A stretch of 64,000 nt of DNA from Sphingomonas sp. JC676 (GCF_014489075.1 NZ_JACTGR010000003.1:262501-326500), one strand, 5' to 3'. Counted from the first letter of the stretch, positions 28,038-36,637 are shown. Translations and numbers: made by a program. Notes: generated by a model not told the origin, from the sequence alone.

Positions 28038-29029
28038 AGCAGCTCGTCGAGGATCGGATCGACGCCGAATGCGATCGGATCGGTGCAGGGCAGGCCCAAC
28101 CTATCCGCGGTGGCGGCGCAGAGCCGTTCGGCCTCGGCGCGATCGAGCCGCGAGGTGTTGAGGCACACGCCCACCGCGCGCACATCGGGGCTGGTCAGCC
28201 GGGCGACATGCAGATTGGCGGCAAGGCACTCCTCGAGACCGGGCAATGCGCGGCCGGGAATGCCGCGCATATGGCTGCGCACCGGATCGTGGCACATCAC
28301 GATCGCCTCGGGCTGCGCGCCATGAAGCAGCCCGGTCGAGACCCCGGCGAACGAGGGGTGGAACAGCGAGCCCTGCCCCTCGATCAGATCCCAGCCACCA
28401 TCGTGGCGCGCGGGCGCGAGCACTTCGATCCCGCCCGAGATGAAATCGGCGACCACCGCGTCGATCGGCACGCCCTCGCCGGCGATGAGGATGCCGGTCT
28501 GGCCGGTCGCGCGGAAATCGGCCTTGATGCCACGCGCGCGCAGGCCCTGGGTGAGCGCCAACGTGGTGTACATCTTGCCGACCGAGCAATCGGTGCCGAC
28601 GGTGAGCAGCCGATGGCCGGCGCGGGGATTGCCGTTGCCCACCACCATGTTGGCCGGCGGCTCGCGCACGTCGAACAGTTGGAGGCTCTTCTCCGCCGCG
28701 AGCGCCGCCAACCGCGGCACGTCACGCAGGCGCTGGTGCAGGCCCGCAGCGACATTCATTCCTGCCTCGAGCGCCGCCACGGCATCATCGACCAGGTCGC
28801 CGCCCATCATCCCGCCCGAATTGGCGACGCCGAGAACGAAGGTTTTCGCTCCCGCCGCTGCGCCTTCGGCGATCGTCATGCGCGGCAGCCCGAGCGTGAG
28901 TGTCGAATCGTCATGACGGAATTCGCCCACGCAATCATCGCGGCGGAACTCGGCGAGCCCGCGCGAGGTCTTGATGCCCGCGAAGTCGGTGCTGTGGCCC
29001 AGGTAAAGCAGAAAGGGTGCGGGTATCAT
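27995..29029 (-). CDS. dgcN: D-glutamate N-acetyltransferase DgcN (DUF1611)
   Basis: A 344-residue DUF1611 protein with the P-loop-like LTVGTDCSVGKM around residue 145 and the SGGMMGGD and EGQGSLFHP blocks. DUF1611 members paired with an epimerase are described as DgcN, which acetylates D-glutamate as the first step of its catabolism; the partner racemase then gives N-acetyl-L-glutamate. The gene overlaps dgcA by 43 bases and lies 68 bases downstream of a LysR gene on the same strand. Family is sure; the reaction is assigned by context. Confidence 0.85.
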   Translation of the reverse strand: MIPAPFLLYLGHSTDFAGIKTSRGLAEFRRDDCVGEFRHDDSTLTLGLPRMTIAEGAAAGAKTFVLGVANSGGMMGGDLVDDAVAALEAGMNVAAGLHQRLRDVPRLAALAAEKSLQLFDVREPPANMVVGNGNPRAGHRLLTVGTDCSVGKMYTTLALTQGLRARGIKADFRATGQTGILIAGEGVPIDAVVADFISGGIEVLAPARHDGGWDLIEGQGSLFHPSFAGVSTGLLHGAQPEAIVMCHDPVRSHMRGIPGRALPGLEECLAANLHVARLTSPDVRAVGVCLNTSRLDRAEAERLCAATADRLGLPCTDPIAFGVDPILDELLCLESSARSTTASR

Positions 29030-29097
29030 CCTGATAACGCTATCGTCGGTGCGCGGCCCCCGCGCATATCAATGGCGCGGCTCGGCATAGCCAGCCG

Positions 29098-29982
29098 TTA
29101 TGGCGCGTCGATCACCCCAGCGAGCGTCTTGAGGAAATCGGTGGCAAGCGCGGTGGGCGGCCGATTGAGCAGGAACATTGCATGGACGTCGAACGTCACC
29201 TGCGGTTTGAGCGGCCGGATCGAGAGGCCGGGCGCCATCGACGCCTCGGCGGTGAAGCTGTCGACCACCGTCAGCCCCACCCCCTGCCGCACCAAGGCGG
29301 TGGCGATATAGAAGGTACGCGCGGATACGATTTCGTCGAGCACGATCTCGGCGCGCTCGAGCTCCTGGGTGAAGAGCTGGCCGATAGGCCCGCTCGCCAC
29401 CACGCTGATGAACTTGTGGTCGCGCAACCGCTGGAGCTCGATGCGGGGCGGCGCGTCGGGCATATCCTCCTCGCGATAGAGCACCACCAGCTCGCCCTCG
29501 CCCAGCCAGCGATGCCCGACCGGCGCGGCGTGCGGCACTTCATACGCGATCGCGATGTCGGTCTCGCGCTCATAGAGTTTGCGGAGAAGATCGTCGTGAT
29601 GGACCGTCTGGAGATCGAACTTCACGCTCTCGTGCGTCCGCAGGAACTGCGCGACCGCAGTGGGCAGCGCATCGAGCGCGATCGAAGGCAAGGCCGAGAC
29701 GCGCAGCACGTGCCCGCTGCCGCGGCGCAGGTTCCGGCTCGCCTCGCGCAGCGCATAGACCTTGTCCTGGATCTCGCTGACCTCGGTGAACAAGGTATGC
29801 GCGTCGTCGGTGGGCACCAGCCGGCCATTGGTGCGCTGGAAGAGCTGGAAGCCGAGCAAAGATTCGGCGTGGCGCAGCATCTTCGATACCGAAGGCTGCG
29901 AAACGTTGAGCGCGCGCGCCGCGCCGCTCACCGACCCGTTGACATAGACCGCATGGAAAATCTCGATGTGGCGCAGGTTCAT
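29098..29982 (-). CDS. LysR-family transcriptional regulator, probable regulator of D-glutamate operon
   Basis: A 294-residue LysR protein: winged HTH at residues 1-60 (SVSGAARALNVSQPSVSKML) and an effector domain. It heads the minus-strand run ahead of dgcN, and a divergent SxxK hydrolase starts 75 bases away. DgcN-DgcA operons in other bacteria carry a LysR regulator (DgcR), which fits. The 68-base gap to dgcN and the divergent gap are where LysR T-N11-A boxes should be sought. ATG 29982 is preferred; GTG 29988 is possible. Confidence 0.9.
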   Translation of the reverse strand: MNLRHIEIFHAVYVNGSVSGAARALNVSQPSVSKMLRHAESLLGFQLFQRTNGRLVPTDDAHTLFTEVSEIQDKVYALREASRNLRRGSGHVLRVSALPSIALDALPTAVAQFLRTHESVKFDLQTVHHDDLLRKLYERETDIAIAYEVPHAAPVGHRWLGEGELVVLYREEDMPDAPPRIELQRLRDHKFISVVASGPIGQLFTQELERAEIVLDEIVSARTFYIATALVRQGVGLTVVDSFTAEASMAPGLSIRPLKPQVTFDVHAMFLLNRPPTALATDFLKTLAGVIDAP

Positions 29983-30056
29983 AGCCACAGCCTAGTCGCG
30001 TTTGCGAACGGGGCAACCGCTTGCGCGCATCGCGCCGGTTCGCCTAGCCTTGGGCC

Positions 30057-31196
30057 ATGCTCTTCACCGCCCTGCTGCTCGCAGCCACGCCGCACCCGCT
30101 CGCCAGCGTGCGCATCACCTTCGACCGCAAAGGCGAAACCTCGATCCGCCAGCAAGGCGTGGCCGATCTGGCCGCGGGCCGCGGGGTCACCGCCGACGAT
30201 CCGGTGCGCGTCGCCTCGATCTCGAAGCTGGTGACGTCGATCGCGGTGCTGCGCCTGGTCGAGCAGCACAAGCTCGACCTGGATGCCGATGTCTCCAAAT
30301 GGCTGGGCTGGAAGCTGCGCAACCCCGCCTTTCCCGACACCCCGATCACCCTGCGGCTGCTCCTGTCGCATCGATCGAGCCTGACCGACACGATCGACTA
30401 TGTCCTGCCGCTCGATGCCGACATGCGCGGGGTGCTGGGCAATCCCAAGGCGTGGGATGCGACGCACGCGCCGGGAAGCTGGTTCAATTATACCAATTTC
30501 AACTTCCCAGTGGTCGCCGCGGTGATGGAGCGCGCGACCGGGGAACGCTTCGACCGGCTGATGGACCGGCTGGTGCTGCGGCCGCTCAGGATCCAGGCCT
30601 GCTACAATTGGGCGAGCTGCGACGCGAAGACCGCGGCGCGCGCGGTGGTACTCTATCGCGACGCTCAGCCGGTGCGGGACGACAATCGCGGCGCGGCTCC
30701 GCTTTGTCCGGTCACTCCCGCCAGCGATGGCGGCTGCGATCTTTCGAAGTGGCGCGCGGGCGCGAACGGCGCGGTGTTCGCGCCGCAGGGTGGGCTGCGC
30801 ATCTCGATGCACGGGCTGGCGAAGATCGGCCGGTTGCTGCTCGGCGGCGGCACGGTGGACGGTGTGCGATTGCTGAGCGCGCGCTCGATGGCGCTGCTCG
30901 AGGCGCCGCTCTGGACCTTTAACGGCAGCAACGGCGACACCAGCCACGGCTTCTATTGCAGCTATGGCCTGGCGATCACGTATCTCGCGACGCCGACGCA
31001 GGGGTGCCGCGACGATCCGTTCGGCGACAGCGTCCGCCGCATCGGCCATGCCGGCGAAGCCTATGGCCTGCGTTCGGGGCTGTGGGTCGATCGCGAGACG
31101 GGCACCGGCGTGGTCTATTTCGCGACAGATGTGGTCGATGGGACGGGCGCGCGATCCGCCTTTACCCCCATCGAAGAGACGCTCGCCCGGCCCTGA
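30057..31196 (+). CDS. Exported serine hydrolase, beta-lactamase/class C-like (SxxK)
   Basis: A 379-residue enzyme with a short leader-like N-terminus ([16 protein letters not shown]). The nucleophile motif is S54-I-S-K57, YTNFNF gives the YxN element, and GHAGEAYG near residue 330 replaces KTG. Such proteins are D-aminopeptidases, esterases or D-Ala carboxypeptidases as well as lactamases. It is divergent from the LysR regulator of the D-glutamate operon and may be controlled by it. Substrate not determined. Confidence 0.85.
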   Translation: MLFTALLLAATPHPLASVRITFDRKGETSIRQQGVADLAAGRGVTADDPVRVASISKLVTSIAVLRLVEQHKLDLDADVSKWLGWKLRNPAFPDTPITLRLLLSHRSSLTDTIDYVLPLDADMRGVLGNPKAWDATHAPGSWFNYTNFNFPVVAAVMERATGERFDRLMDRLVLRPLRIQACYNWASCDAKTAARAVVLYRDAQPVRDDNRGAAPLCPVTPASDGGCDLSKWRAGANGAVFAPQGGLRISMHGLAKIGRLLLGGGTVDGVRLLSARSMALLEAPLWTFNGSNGDTSHGFYCSYGLAITYLATPTQGCRDDPFGDSVRRIGHAGEAYGLRSGLWVDRETGTGVVYFATDVVDGTGARSAFTPIEETLARP

Positions 31197-31230
31197 GTCT
31201 AGTTGCGTATCCGGGACTTGAGTCTCCATT

Positions 31231-31336
31231 GTCGCCCCGGCCTGGTGCCGGGGTCCACTATGCCGGACGCGAGCCGCTCCGGGCTCGATCACGTCGCCCA
31301 GATGCTTGGTGGACCCCGGCACAATGCCGGGGTGAC
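31231..31336. repeat. Inverted pair of dispersed palindromic repeats
   Basis: Two near-identical 29-base units (31231-31259 and, inverted, 31308-31336) differ at about four positions and each contains its own CCCCGGC...GCCGGGG hairpin. They are separated by 48 bases. Arrangement resembles the paired REP/BIME elements of other bacteria. Confidence 0.75.
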
Positions 31337-31503
31337 GAAGGAAGGTGCGGTCGTTGAACGCCGGCCGAGCCCGCGCATTCGTCGCACGTTCGTCGCGGCT
31401 AGGCGGACATGCCGGGCCGATTCGCCTATCCGACAAATGTCCCGTTCACTCCCCCGGTAGCGGTGACGCCGTGCTTCGCCCCGCCCCAGGGCAGGCGCAT
31501 CGA

Positions 31504-31535
31504 CGGCCATCCGGACCCGCTCCGGATGGCCGTTT
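31504..31535 (+). terminator. Strong hairpin with short T-run
   Basis: A perfect 12-bp stem (CGGCCATCCGGA with TCCGGATGGCCG), loop CCCGC, then TTT and an AT-rich ACATTTT. This is the form of an intrinsic terminator reading on the plus strand. The serine hydrolase stop is over 300 bases upstream, so it may end a separate non-coding transcript. Confidence 0.55.
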
Positions 31536-31726
31536 ACATTTTGGTCGCTTCAACGCGCGGGGTCGCCGCTTCATCCCATGCTGCACCGCAACCGACGCAG
31601 CTTCGTCGCTCCGGTCGCGGGACCGGTGTGTGAGCTGTCATAGCTATATAACACACCTCGGGCGGTCGATAGTAGCCGACGCGGAATTGCGGGCCGGATG
31701 CCCGACATCATCCAGGGAATTGACCA

Positions 31727-31909
31727 ATGCGTATCACCATCCTTCTGGTTCTCGCGGCCGGCGCCACGCTGGCTGGTGGCCGATCGGCCCAGGCGCAGAC
31801 AAGAACGGCTACCGCATCCGCACCCGCGTCGAGCGAGTATCGCCACACCGAATTTGGCGACGACCTCTCGCGCCACCAGGTGCTGGCCGGAGTCGACTAC
31901 CGCTTCTGA
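31727..31909 (+). CDS. Mini secreted protein: signal peptide plus one barrel-like terminal strand
   Basis: A 60-residue frame starting with a good signal peptide (MRITILLVLAAGATLAGG, cleavage near AQAQ). After a short Thr/Ala/Ser linker the C-terminal HQVLAGVDYRF reads like the last beta-strand of an outer-membrane porin, ending in the Phe used as the BAM insertion signal. The barrel in between is missing. It may be a remnant of a porin gene after an internal deletion, or a real small exported protein. A start at ATG 31727 follows AGGGAATTGACC. Confidence 0.5.
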   Translation: MRITILLVLAAGATLAGGRSAQAQTRTATASAPASSEYRHTEFGDDLSRHQVLAGVDYRF

Positions 31910-32018
31910 ACCAAGGCGATCCCCTGCGGGTCGCAAGGGTGGGGCGGCGTCGGGTAATCGGCGTCGCCCCTTAGCGGTTGACCATGTGCGCCGGGTTGTG
32001 CCAATCGGCGCGCGGCTA

Positions 32019-32092
32019 GCGGGTATAGTACAATGGTAGTACAGCAGCCTTCCAAGCTGAATACACGGGTTCGATTCCCGTTACCCGCTCCA
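32019..32092 (+). tRNA. tRNA-Gly (anticodon TCC)
   Basis: 74 bases with encoded CCA. The acceptor stem GCGGGTA pairs fully with TACCCGC; the TCC anticodon lies in loop CTTCCAA; the T-arm is CGGGTTCGATTCCCG. The outer pair of the anticodon stem is a G-A mismatch. The 3' end lies 9 bases before the hemW ATG, so tRNA processing will trim the hemW message. Confidence 0.97.
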
Positions 32093-32101
32093 GCCCTTGC
32101 T

Positions 32102-33247
32102 ATGAAAACCGACACTCCCCCGCTCGCACTCTATGTGCACTGGCCGTTCTGCGTGTCGAAATGCCCCTATTGCGACTTCAACAGCCATGTCCGCGAAAGC
32201 GTCGACCAGGCGGCGTGGCGCGCCGGGCTGCTCGCCGATCTGGCGCATGAGGCGGCGCTGCTGCCGGGGCGCCGGCTGGGATCGATCTTCTTCGGCGGCG
32301 GCACGCCCTCGCTGATGCCGCCCGAAACCGTAGCGGCGCTGATCGAGGCGGCGGGGCGGCACTGGGCTTTCGAGCCGGATATCGAGATTACTCTCGAGGC
32401 CAATCCTTCCTCCGTGGAAGCCGCGCGTTTCGCCGATCTAGCGGCAGCGGGCGTCAACCGGGTCTCGCTGGGGCTCCAGGCGCTCGACAATGACGCACTC
32501 GCCTTTCTCGGCCGCGCGCATGACGTGGACGAGGGGCTGGCGGCGCTGGACACCGCGCAACGGGCGTTCGGCCGCGTCAGCTTCGACCTGATCTATGCCC
32601 GGCCCGGCCAGTCGGCTGCGGCGTGGGAAGCCGAGCTCACCCGCGCGATCGGCTTCGGCACCGAGCATCTCTCGCTCTACCAGCTCACCATCGAGCCGGG
32701 CACGCGCTTCGCCACGCTCGCGGCACAAGGTGCGCTGACCATTCCCGATGCAGATACGGGCGCCGACCTGTTCGAGACGACGCGCGCGATCACCGCCGCC
32801 GCGGGCCTGCCCGCCTATGAGATCTCGAATCACGCCCAGCCGGGCGCCGAGAGCCGGCACAACCTGACCTATTGGCGCTATGGCGACTATGCCGGGGTCG
32901 GCCCCGGCGCGCATGGCCGGCGCGCGGGCCTCGCGACGGTGCGCCACAAGAAGCCCGAGAACTGGATGGCGGCGATCGACCGCAACGCCAACGGCCTCCA
33001 GGTCGAGGAAAAGCTGACGCCGCACAATCGCGCGACCGAAGGTCTCGTGATGGGCCTGCGCCTGCGCGAGGGCGTCGATGTCCGACGCATCGCGGCGCTG
33101 GCGGGCGGCACCGCGCCGCTCCACGATCTGGCGATCGCGCGGCTCGCCGATCAGGGCCTGATGGCGCGCGACGGCGACCGCCTGCGCGCCACCGAGGCGG
33201 GGATGCCCGTCCTGGAGGCGATCCTGCGCGAGATCGTGCTCGACTAG
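32102..33247 (+). CDS. hemW: Radical SAM heme chaperone HemW
   Basis: A 381-residue radical SAM protein of the HemN/HemW group. Cys17, Cys21 and Cys24 (CVSKCPYC) bind the [4Fe-4S] cluster; the N-terminus lacks the extra cysteine of true HemN, and the shorter length fits HemW, which handles heme rather than oxidising coproporphyrinogen. ATG 32102 lies directly after tRNA-Gly with no Shine-Dalgarno; an earlier in-frame start would run through the tRNA and is rejected. The stop overlaps the convergent lipoprotein gene by 4 bases. Confidence 0.93.
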   Translation: MKTDTPPLALYVHWPFCVSKCPYCDFNSHVRESVDQAAWRAGLLADLAHEAALLPGRRLGSIFFGGGTPSLMPPETVAALIEAAGRHWAFEPDIEITLEANPSSVEAARFADLAAAGVNRVSLGLQALDNDALAFLGRAHDVDEGLAALDTAQRAFGRVSFDLIYARPGQSAAAWEAELTRAIGFGTEHLSLYQLTIEPGTRFATLAAQGALTIPDADTGADLFETTRAITAAAGLPAYEISNHAQPGAESRHNLTYWRYGDYAGVGPGAHGRRAGLATVRHKKPENWMAAIDRNANGLQVEEKLTPHNRATEGLVMGLRLREGVDVRRIAALAGGTAPLHDLAIARLADQGLMARDGDRLRATEAGMPVLEAILREIVLD

Positions 33248-34443
33248 TCGACGTTCGCCGGCGCGGGTGAAACCGTCACGATCGTGCCGCCGCGGATCTC
33301 CTGCACTTCGAGCGCGCGATCGGCGACGCCGTCCCTGCCGAAGCGGAATGCCCCGTCGACGCCGCCGAAGCCGCGATTGGTGAGTTGCTGCGCCGGGAAA
33401 TCCTCGCCCGGCCGCCATTCGCGCGCGATGCGGACGGTCAGCAGTACCGAATCATAACCGAGCGTCGAAAGCCGGTAGGGCGCGGTGCCGAAGCGGGCGC
33501 GGTACTTAGTCGCATATTGGCGATAGAAGGTGTCGGGCACGCTCGCGAACCAGGCGCCGCCCAGCACGGGCTTGGCGCCGATCGACGAATCGCTGTTCCA
33601 CAGCTCGGTGCCCAGCACGCGCGCGGTCTTGCCGTTGGGCGACTTGCGCAACGTCGGAAGTGCCGCGACCGCGCTGCCGCTGCTGCCGCCGATCAGCACC
33701 GCCTGATACGGCACACGGCCGAGCTTGGTGATCGCATTGGTCATCGAACCCGGGCGCGCATCGAAGGTCTCGAGTGCCAGCACCTTGCCGCCGGCTTCCT
33801 CGACGGTGCGCAGGAAGGAGGTGGAGACGCGCTCGCCATAGACGCCAGTGGGAATCAGGCCGGCGAACTGACTGATGCCGTTGGTGCGGGCATAGGCGAC
33901 TACGCGCTCGATCGACTGGGTAGGCGAATAGCCGAGCAGGAAGGTGCCGTTCCCCGCCGCGCTGACATCGTTGGAGAAGCTCAGCACCGGGACATGCGCC
34001 TTGCGCGCGATCGGAGCGACCGCGCGGGCGTCCTCGGCGAGCAACGGGCCCAGGATCAGCTTGTTGCCGTCCGCCACGGCCTGTTCGGCTGCGGCCGCGG
34101 CGCCGCCGGGAGCGGTGGTGTCATAGGTGGTGATGCGGATCGCATCGGTGCCGGTGTCGAGGATCGCGAGCTGGGTCGCGTTCTGCAGCGACTTGCCGAC
34201 GCCGGCATTGGCGCCGCTCATCGGCACGAGCAAAGCGACGCGGTGCCGCTCGGTATCCTGGGGCAGGCCGGGCTGGATCACCGGCGGCCGCGTCACCGGC
34301 CGCTCGACCGGCGCAGGCCGTGTGGGCTCGGGTACAACCCGCGGCCCGGAGGCGCAGCCGGCGATGAAAAGAGCCGTGCCGACCACCGCCCAGCGCAGGC
34401 AGGCGAAAAGCCCGTGTTGCCGTATCCCTTTGGCGTCTGCCAT
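33244..34443 (-). CDS. Penicillin-binding protein activator lipoprotein (LpoA-like)
   Basis: A 399-residue lipoprotein with lipobox FIAGC (Cys30), a proline/arginine linker, and a periplasmic-binding-protein fold (RHRVALLVPMSGANAGVG onward). This is the LpoA C-terminal type found in alphaproteobacteria, thought to stimulate peptidoglycan synthase activity from the outer membrane. Its ATG is only 11 bases from the ATG of divergent rsmI, so each promoter lies inside the other gene. The neighbour order lpoA-rsmI-yraN is conserved widely. Confidence 0.9.
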   Translation of the reverse strand: MADAKGIRQHGLFACLRWAVVGTALFIAGCASGPRVVPEPTRPAPVERPVTRPPVIQPGLPQDTERHRVALLVPMSGANAGVGKSLQNATQLAILDTGTDAIRITTYDTTAPGGAAAAAEQAVADGNKLILGPLLAEDARAVAPIARKAHVPVLSFSNDVSAAGNGTFLLGYSPTQSIERVVAYARTNGISQFAGLIPTGVYGERVSTSFLRTVEEAGGKVLALETFDARPGSMTNAITKLGRVPYQAVLIGGSSGSAVAALPTLRKSPNGKTARVLGTELWNSDSSIGAKPVLGGAWFASVPDTFYRQYATKYRARFGTAPYRLSTLGYDSVLLTVRIAREWRPGEDFPAQQLTNRGFGGVDGAFRFGRDGVADRALEVQEIRGGTIVTVSPAPANVD

Positions 34444-34454
34444 GACTCTCCCCG

Positions 34455-35288
34455 ATGAAACCTGTTCTAGCGCCCGGCCTCTACATTGTTGCCACGCCAA
34501 TCGGCAATCTCGGCGACCTGTCCCCGCGCGCATCGCAAATACTCTCGGCGGCCGATGTGGTTGCAGTTGAAGACAGCCGTGTGACTGCGGGTTTGCTCAG
34601 GCATATCGGCGTGAAGCGGCCGATGCTGCCCTATCACGACCATAATGCCGATGCGGTGCGTCCCGGATTGATCGCGCGAATGGCGAGCGAGGCGGTGGCT
34701 TTGGTCTCCGACGCGGGGACGCCTTTGATCTCCGATCCCGGCTATAAATTAGTCCGCGATGCGCGGGCGGCGGGGCATCTGGTGGTTACGATTCCCGGAC
34801 CCTGCGCGGCGGTGGCGGCGCTCACGCTGGCGGGCTTACCGACCGATCGCTTCCTGTTCGTTGGCTTCCTGCCGTCGAAGCAGCACGCCCGGGCCGAATC
34901 GATCGCCGAGATCGCCTCGGTGCGCGCTACCCTCGTCTTTTACGAATCGGGTCCGCGCCTGTCCGCCTGCCTGGCCGCGCTTGCCGAGGGACTGGGCGAC
35001 CGAGAGGCGGGCGTCGCGCGCGAGATCACCAAGAAGTTCGAGGAGTGCGTGACCGGCACGCTCTCGTCGCTTGCCGCGCGCTATGCCGATGCGCCGCCCA
35101 AGGGCGAGATCGTGATCGTCGTCGCTCCGCCGGGCGAGGCGCCGCCGGCATCGGCCGAGGATGCCGACACCGCGCTCGCCGAGGCGCTCACCCGCCTTCC
35201 CGCATCCAAGGCGGCGGGGGAAGTGGCGAAGAAGCTCGGGCTGGACCGGCGGGAGCTCTATGCCCGGGCGATGGAGATGAAGGGGTGA
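34455..35288 (+). CDS. rsmI: 16S rRNA (cytidine-1402 2'-O)-methyltransferase RsmI
   Basis: A 277-residue SAM-dependent tetrapyrrole-methylase-fold enzyme that 2'-O-methylates C1402 of 16S rRNA. Signatures are GLYIVATPIGNLGD near the N-terminus, VAVEDSRV, LVSDAGTPLISDPG and VTIPGPCAA. It is translationally coupled to yraN by a GTGA overlap, and divergent from the LpoA-like gene. Confidence 0.96.
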   Translation: MKPVLAPGLYIVATPIGNLGDLSPRASQILSAADVVAVEDSRVTAGLLRHIGVKRPMLPYHDHNADAVRPGLIARMASEAVALVSDAGTPLISDPGYKLVRDARAAGHLVVTIPGPCAAVAALTLAGLPTDRFLFVGFLPSKQHARAESIAEIASVRATLVFYESGPRLSACLAALAEGLGDREAGVAREITKKFEECVTGTLSSLAARYADAPPKGEIVIVVAPPGEAPPASAEDADTALAEALTRLPASKAAGEVAKKLGLDRRELYARAMEMKG

Positions 35289-35638
35289 GGGACCGCCGTG
35301 CCGCCGAAATTCGCGGCCGCGACGGTGAGCGGCGCGCGGCATGGTGGCTGTGGCTGCGCGGCTGGAAGATTCTCGACCGCCGCGTCCGCACGTCCGCGGG
35401 CGAAGTCGATCTGGTCGTCCGCAAAGGGAATCTGATCGCCTTTGTCGAGGTGAAGACCCGCCGCACCGCCGCCGAGTTGGACTTCGCGATCGACCAGTTC
35501 CGCCTCTCGCGCGTCGCCGCGGCGGCCGAGGTGCTGATGCCGCGCTACGCCGGCCCCGGCGACGATATCCGCGTCGATGTGATCCTCATTGCCCCCAAGA
35601 CGCTGCCTCGCCATATCGAGAACGCCTGGATAGGGTGA
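35285..35638 (+). CDS. yraN: YraN-family endonuclease-fold protein (UPF0102)
   Basis: A 117-residue protein of the UPF0102 group with a restriction-endonuclease-like fold: RVRTSAGEVDLVVRK and FVEVKTRR carry the E-D-ExK acidic core, and DVILIAPK follows. The start is GTG at 35285, overlapping the rsmI stop by 4 bases. Function is unsettled; the family is nearly universal beside rsmI. Two Trp residues follow an Arg-rich N-terminus. Confidence 0.9.
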   Translation: MRDRRAAEIRGRDGERRAAWWLWLRGWKILDRRVRTSAGEVDLVVRKGNLIAFVEVKTRRTAAELDFAIDQFRLSRVAAAAEVLMPRYAGPGDDIRVDVILIAPKTLPRHIENAWIG

Positions 35639-35670
35639 CTTAGTTCGATAAGTCACCTAAGGGTGTCAAA

Positions 35671-35676
35671 AGGAGG
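35671..35676 (+). promoter_or_regulatory. Consensus ribosome binding site deciding the gshB start
   Basis: AGGAGG lies 4 bases before ATG 35681. It supports that start over GTG 35663, which lies upstream of this site and has no comparable motif. Confidence 0.85.
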
Positions 35677-35680
35677 CCGA

Positions 35681-36637
35681 ATGTCGCTCACCGTCGCCGT
35701 GCAGATGGACCCGCTGGACGCGATCAACATCGCAGGCGATTCGACCTTCGCACTGATGCTGTCGGCGCAGGCGCGCGGCCACCGGCTGTTCCATTATGCC
35801 GCCGAGGATTTGAACTATCGCGACGGCCGCGTCTGGACGCGGGCGCATCCGGTCACCGTCCAGCGTGTGGCGGGGGATCATTTCACGTTTGCCGATCCGG
35901 TGAAACTCGACCTGGGCGAGGAAGCTGATGTCGTGCTGATGCGCCAGGATCCGCCCTTCGATCTCGGCTATATCACCGCCACCCACCTGCTAGAGCGGAT
36001 CGCCCACAAGACCCTTGTGGTCAACGACCCCGTCAATGTCCGCAACGCACCCGAAAAGGTCTTCGTCCTCGACTACGCCCGCTTCATGCCGCCGACCCTG
36101 GTGACGCGCAGCCTGGACGAGGCGCGGGCATTCCTGGCCGAGCATGGAGAGATCGTCGTCAAGCCGCTCCATGGCAACGGCGGCAAGGCGATCTTCAAGG
36201 TCGGCCGCGACGGCGCCAACCTCTCCGCGCTGATCGAGGTGTTCAACACTGCCTATCGCGAACCGCACATGATCCAGGCGTTCCTCCCCTCGGTGGCGTC
36301 GGGCGACAAGCGCATCGTGCTGGTCGACGGCGTGGTCGCGGGCGCGATCAACCGCATCCCGGGCGAAGGCGAGATCCGCTCGAACCTCGCGGTCGGCGGC
36401 TCCGCGGCCAAGACCGAGCTCACGCCGCGCGAGCAGGAGATCTGCGCGGTGCTCGGCCCCGAGCTCAAGCGCCGCGGGCTCCTTTTCGTCGGCATCGACG
36501 TCATCGGCGGCGAATGGCTGACCGAGATCAACGTGACTTCCCCCACCGGCATCGTCGCGATCGACCGGTTCAACGGCAGCGACACGGGAGCGATGATCTG
36601 GGAAGCGATCGAGCGCCGCGTCGCTGCGCGCGGCTGA
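35681..36637 (+). CDS. gshB: Glutathione synthase
   Basis: A 318-residue ATP-grasp ligase joining gamma-glutamylcysteine and glycine. The N-terminal substrate domain (AVQMDPLDAINIAGDSTF) and ATP-grasp motifs (EIVVKPLHGNGGKAIF, RIVLVDG, GIDVIGGEWLTEINVTSPTG) are all present. Length is normal. It follows yraN by about 40 bases and precedes the DedA gene by 4, suggesting an rsmI-yraN-gshB-dedA transcription unit. Confidence 0.96.
   Translation: MSLTVAVQMDPLDAINIAGDSTFALMLSAQARGHRLFHYAAEDLNYRDGRVWTRAHPVTVQRVAGDHFTFADPVKLDLGEEADVVLMRQDPPFDLGYITATHLLERIAHKTLVVNDPVNVRNAPEKVFVLDYARFMPPTLVTRSLDEARAFLAEHGEIVVKPLHGNGGKAIFKVGRDGANLSALIEVFNTAYREPHMIQAFLPSVASGDKRIVLVDGVVAGAINRIPGEGEIRSNLAVGGSAAKTELTPREQEICAVLGPELKRRGLLFVGIDVIGGEWLTEINVTSPTGIVAIDRFNGSDTGAMIWEAIERRVAARG

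Larger units (their letters stand above)
31197..31726. other. 530-base region without a protein gene
   Basis: It holds, in order, a pair of inverted 29-base GC-rich repeats (31231-31336), about 165 bases of structured GC-rich sequence, and a terminator-like hairpin (31504-31532) followed by TTTAC. No reading frame here looks protein-coding. The segment between repeat and hairpin could encode a small RNA. Confidence 0.5.

Noticed and set aside
32033..32101. An upstream start of hemW
   Set aside because: It would run through tRNA-Gly, and the HemW N-terminus begins at 32102.
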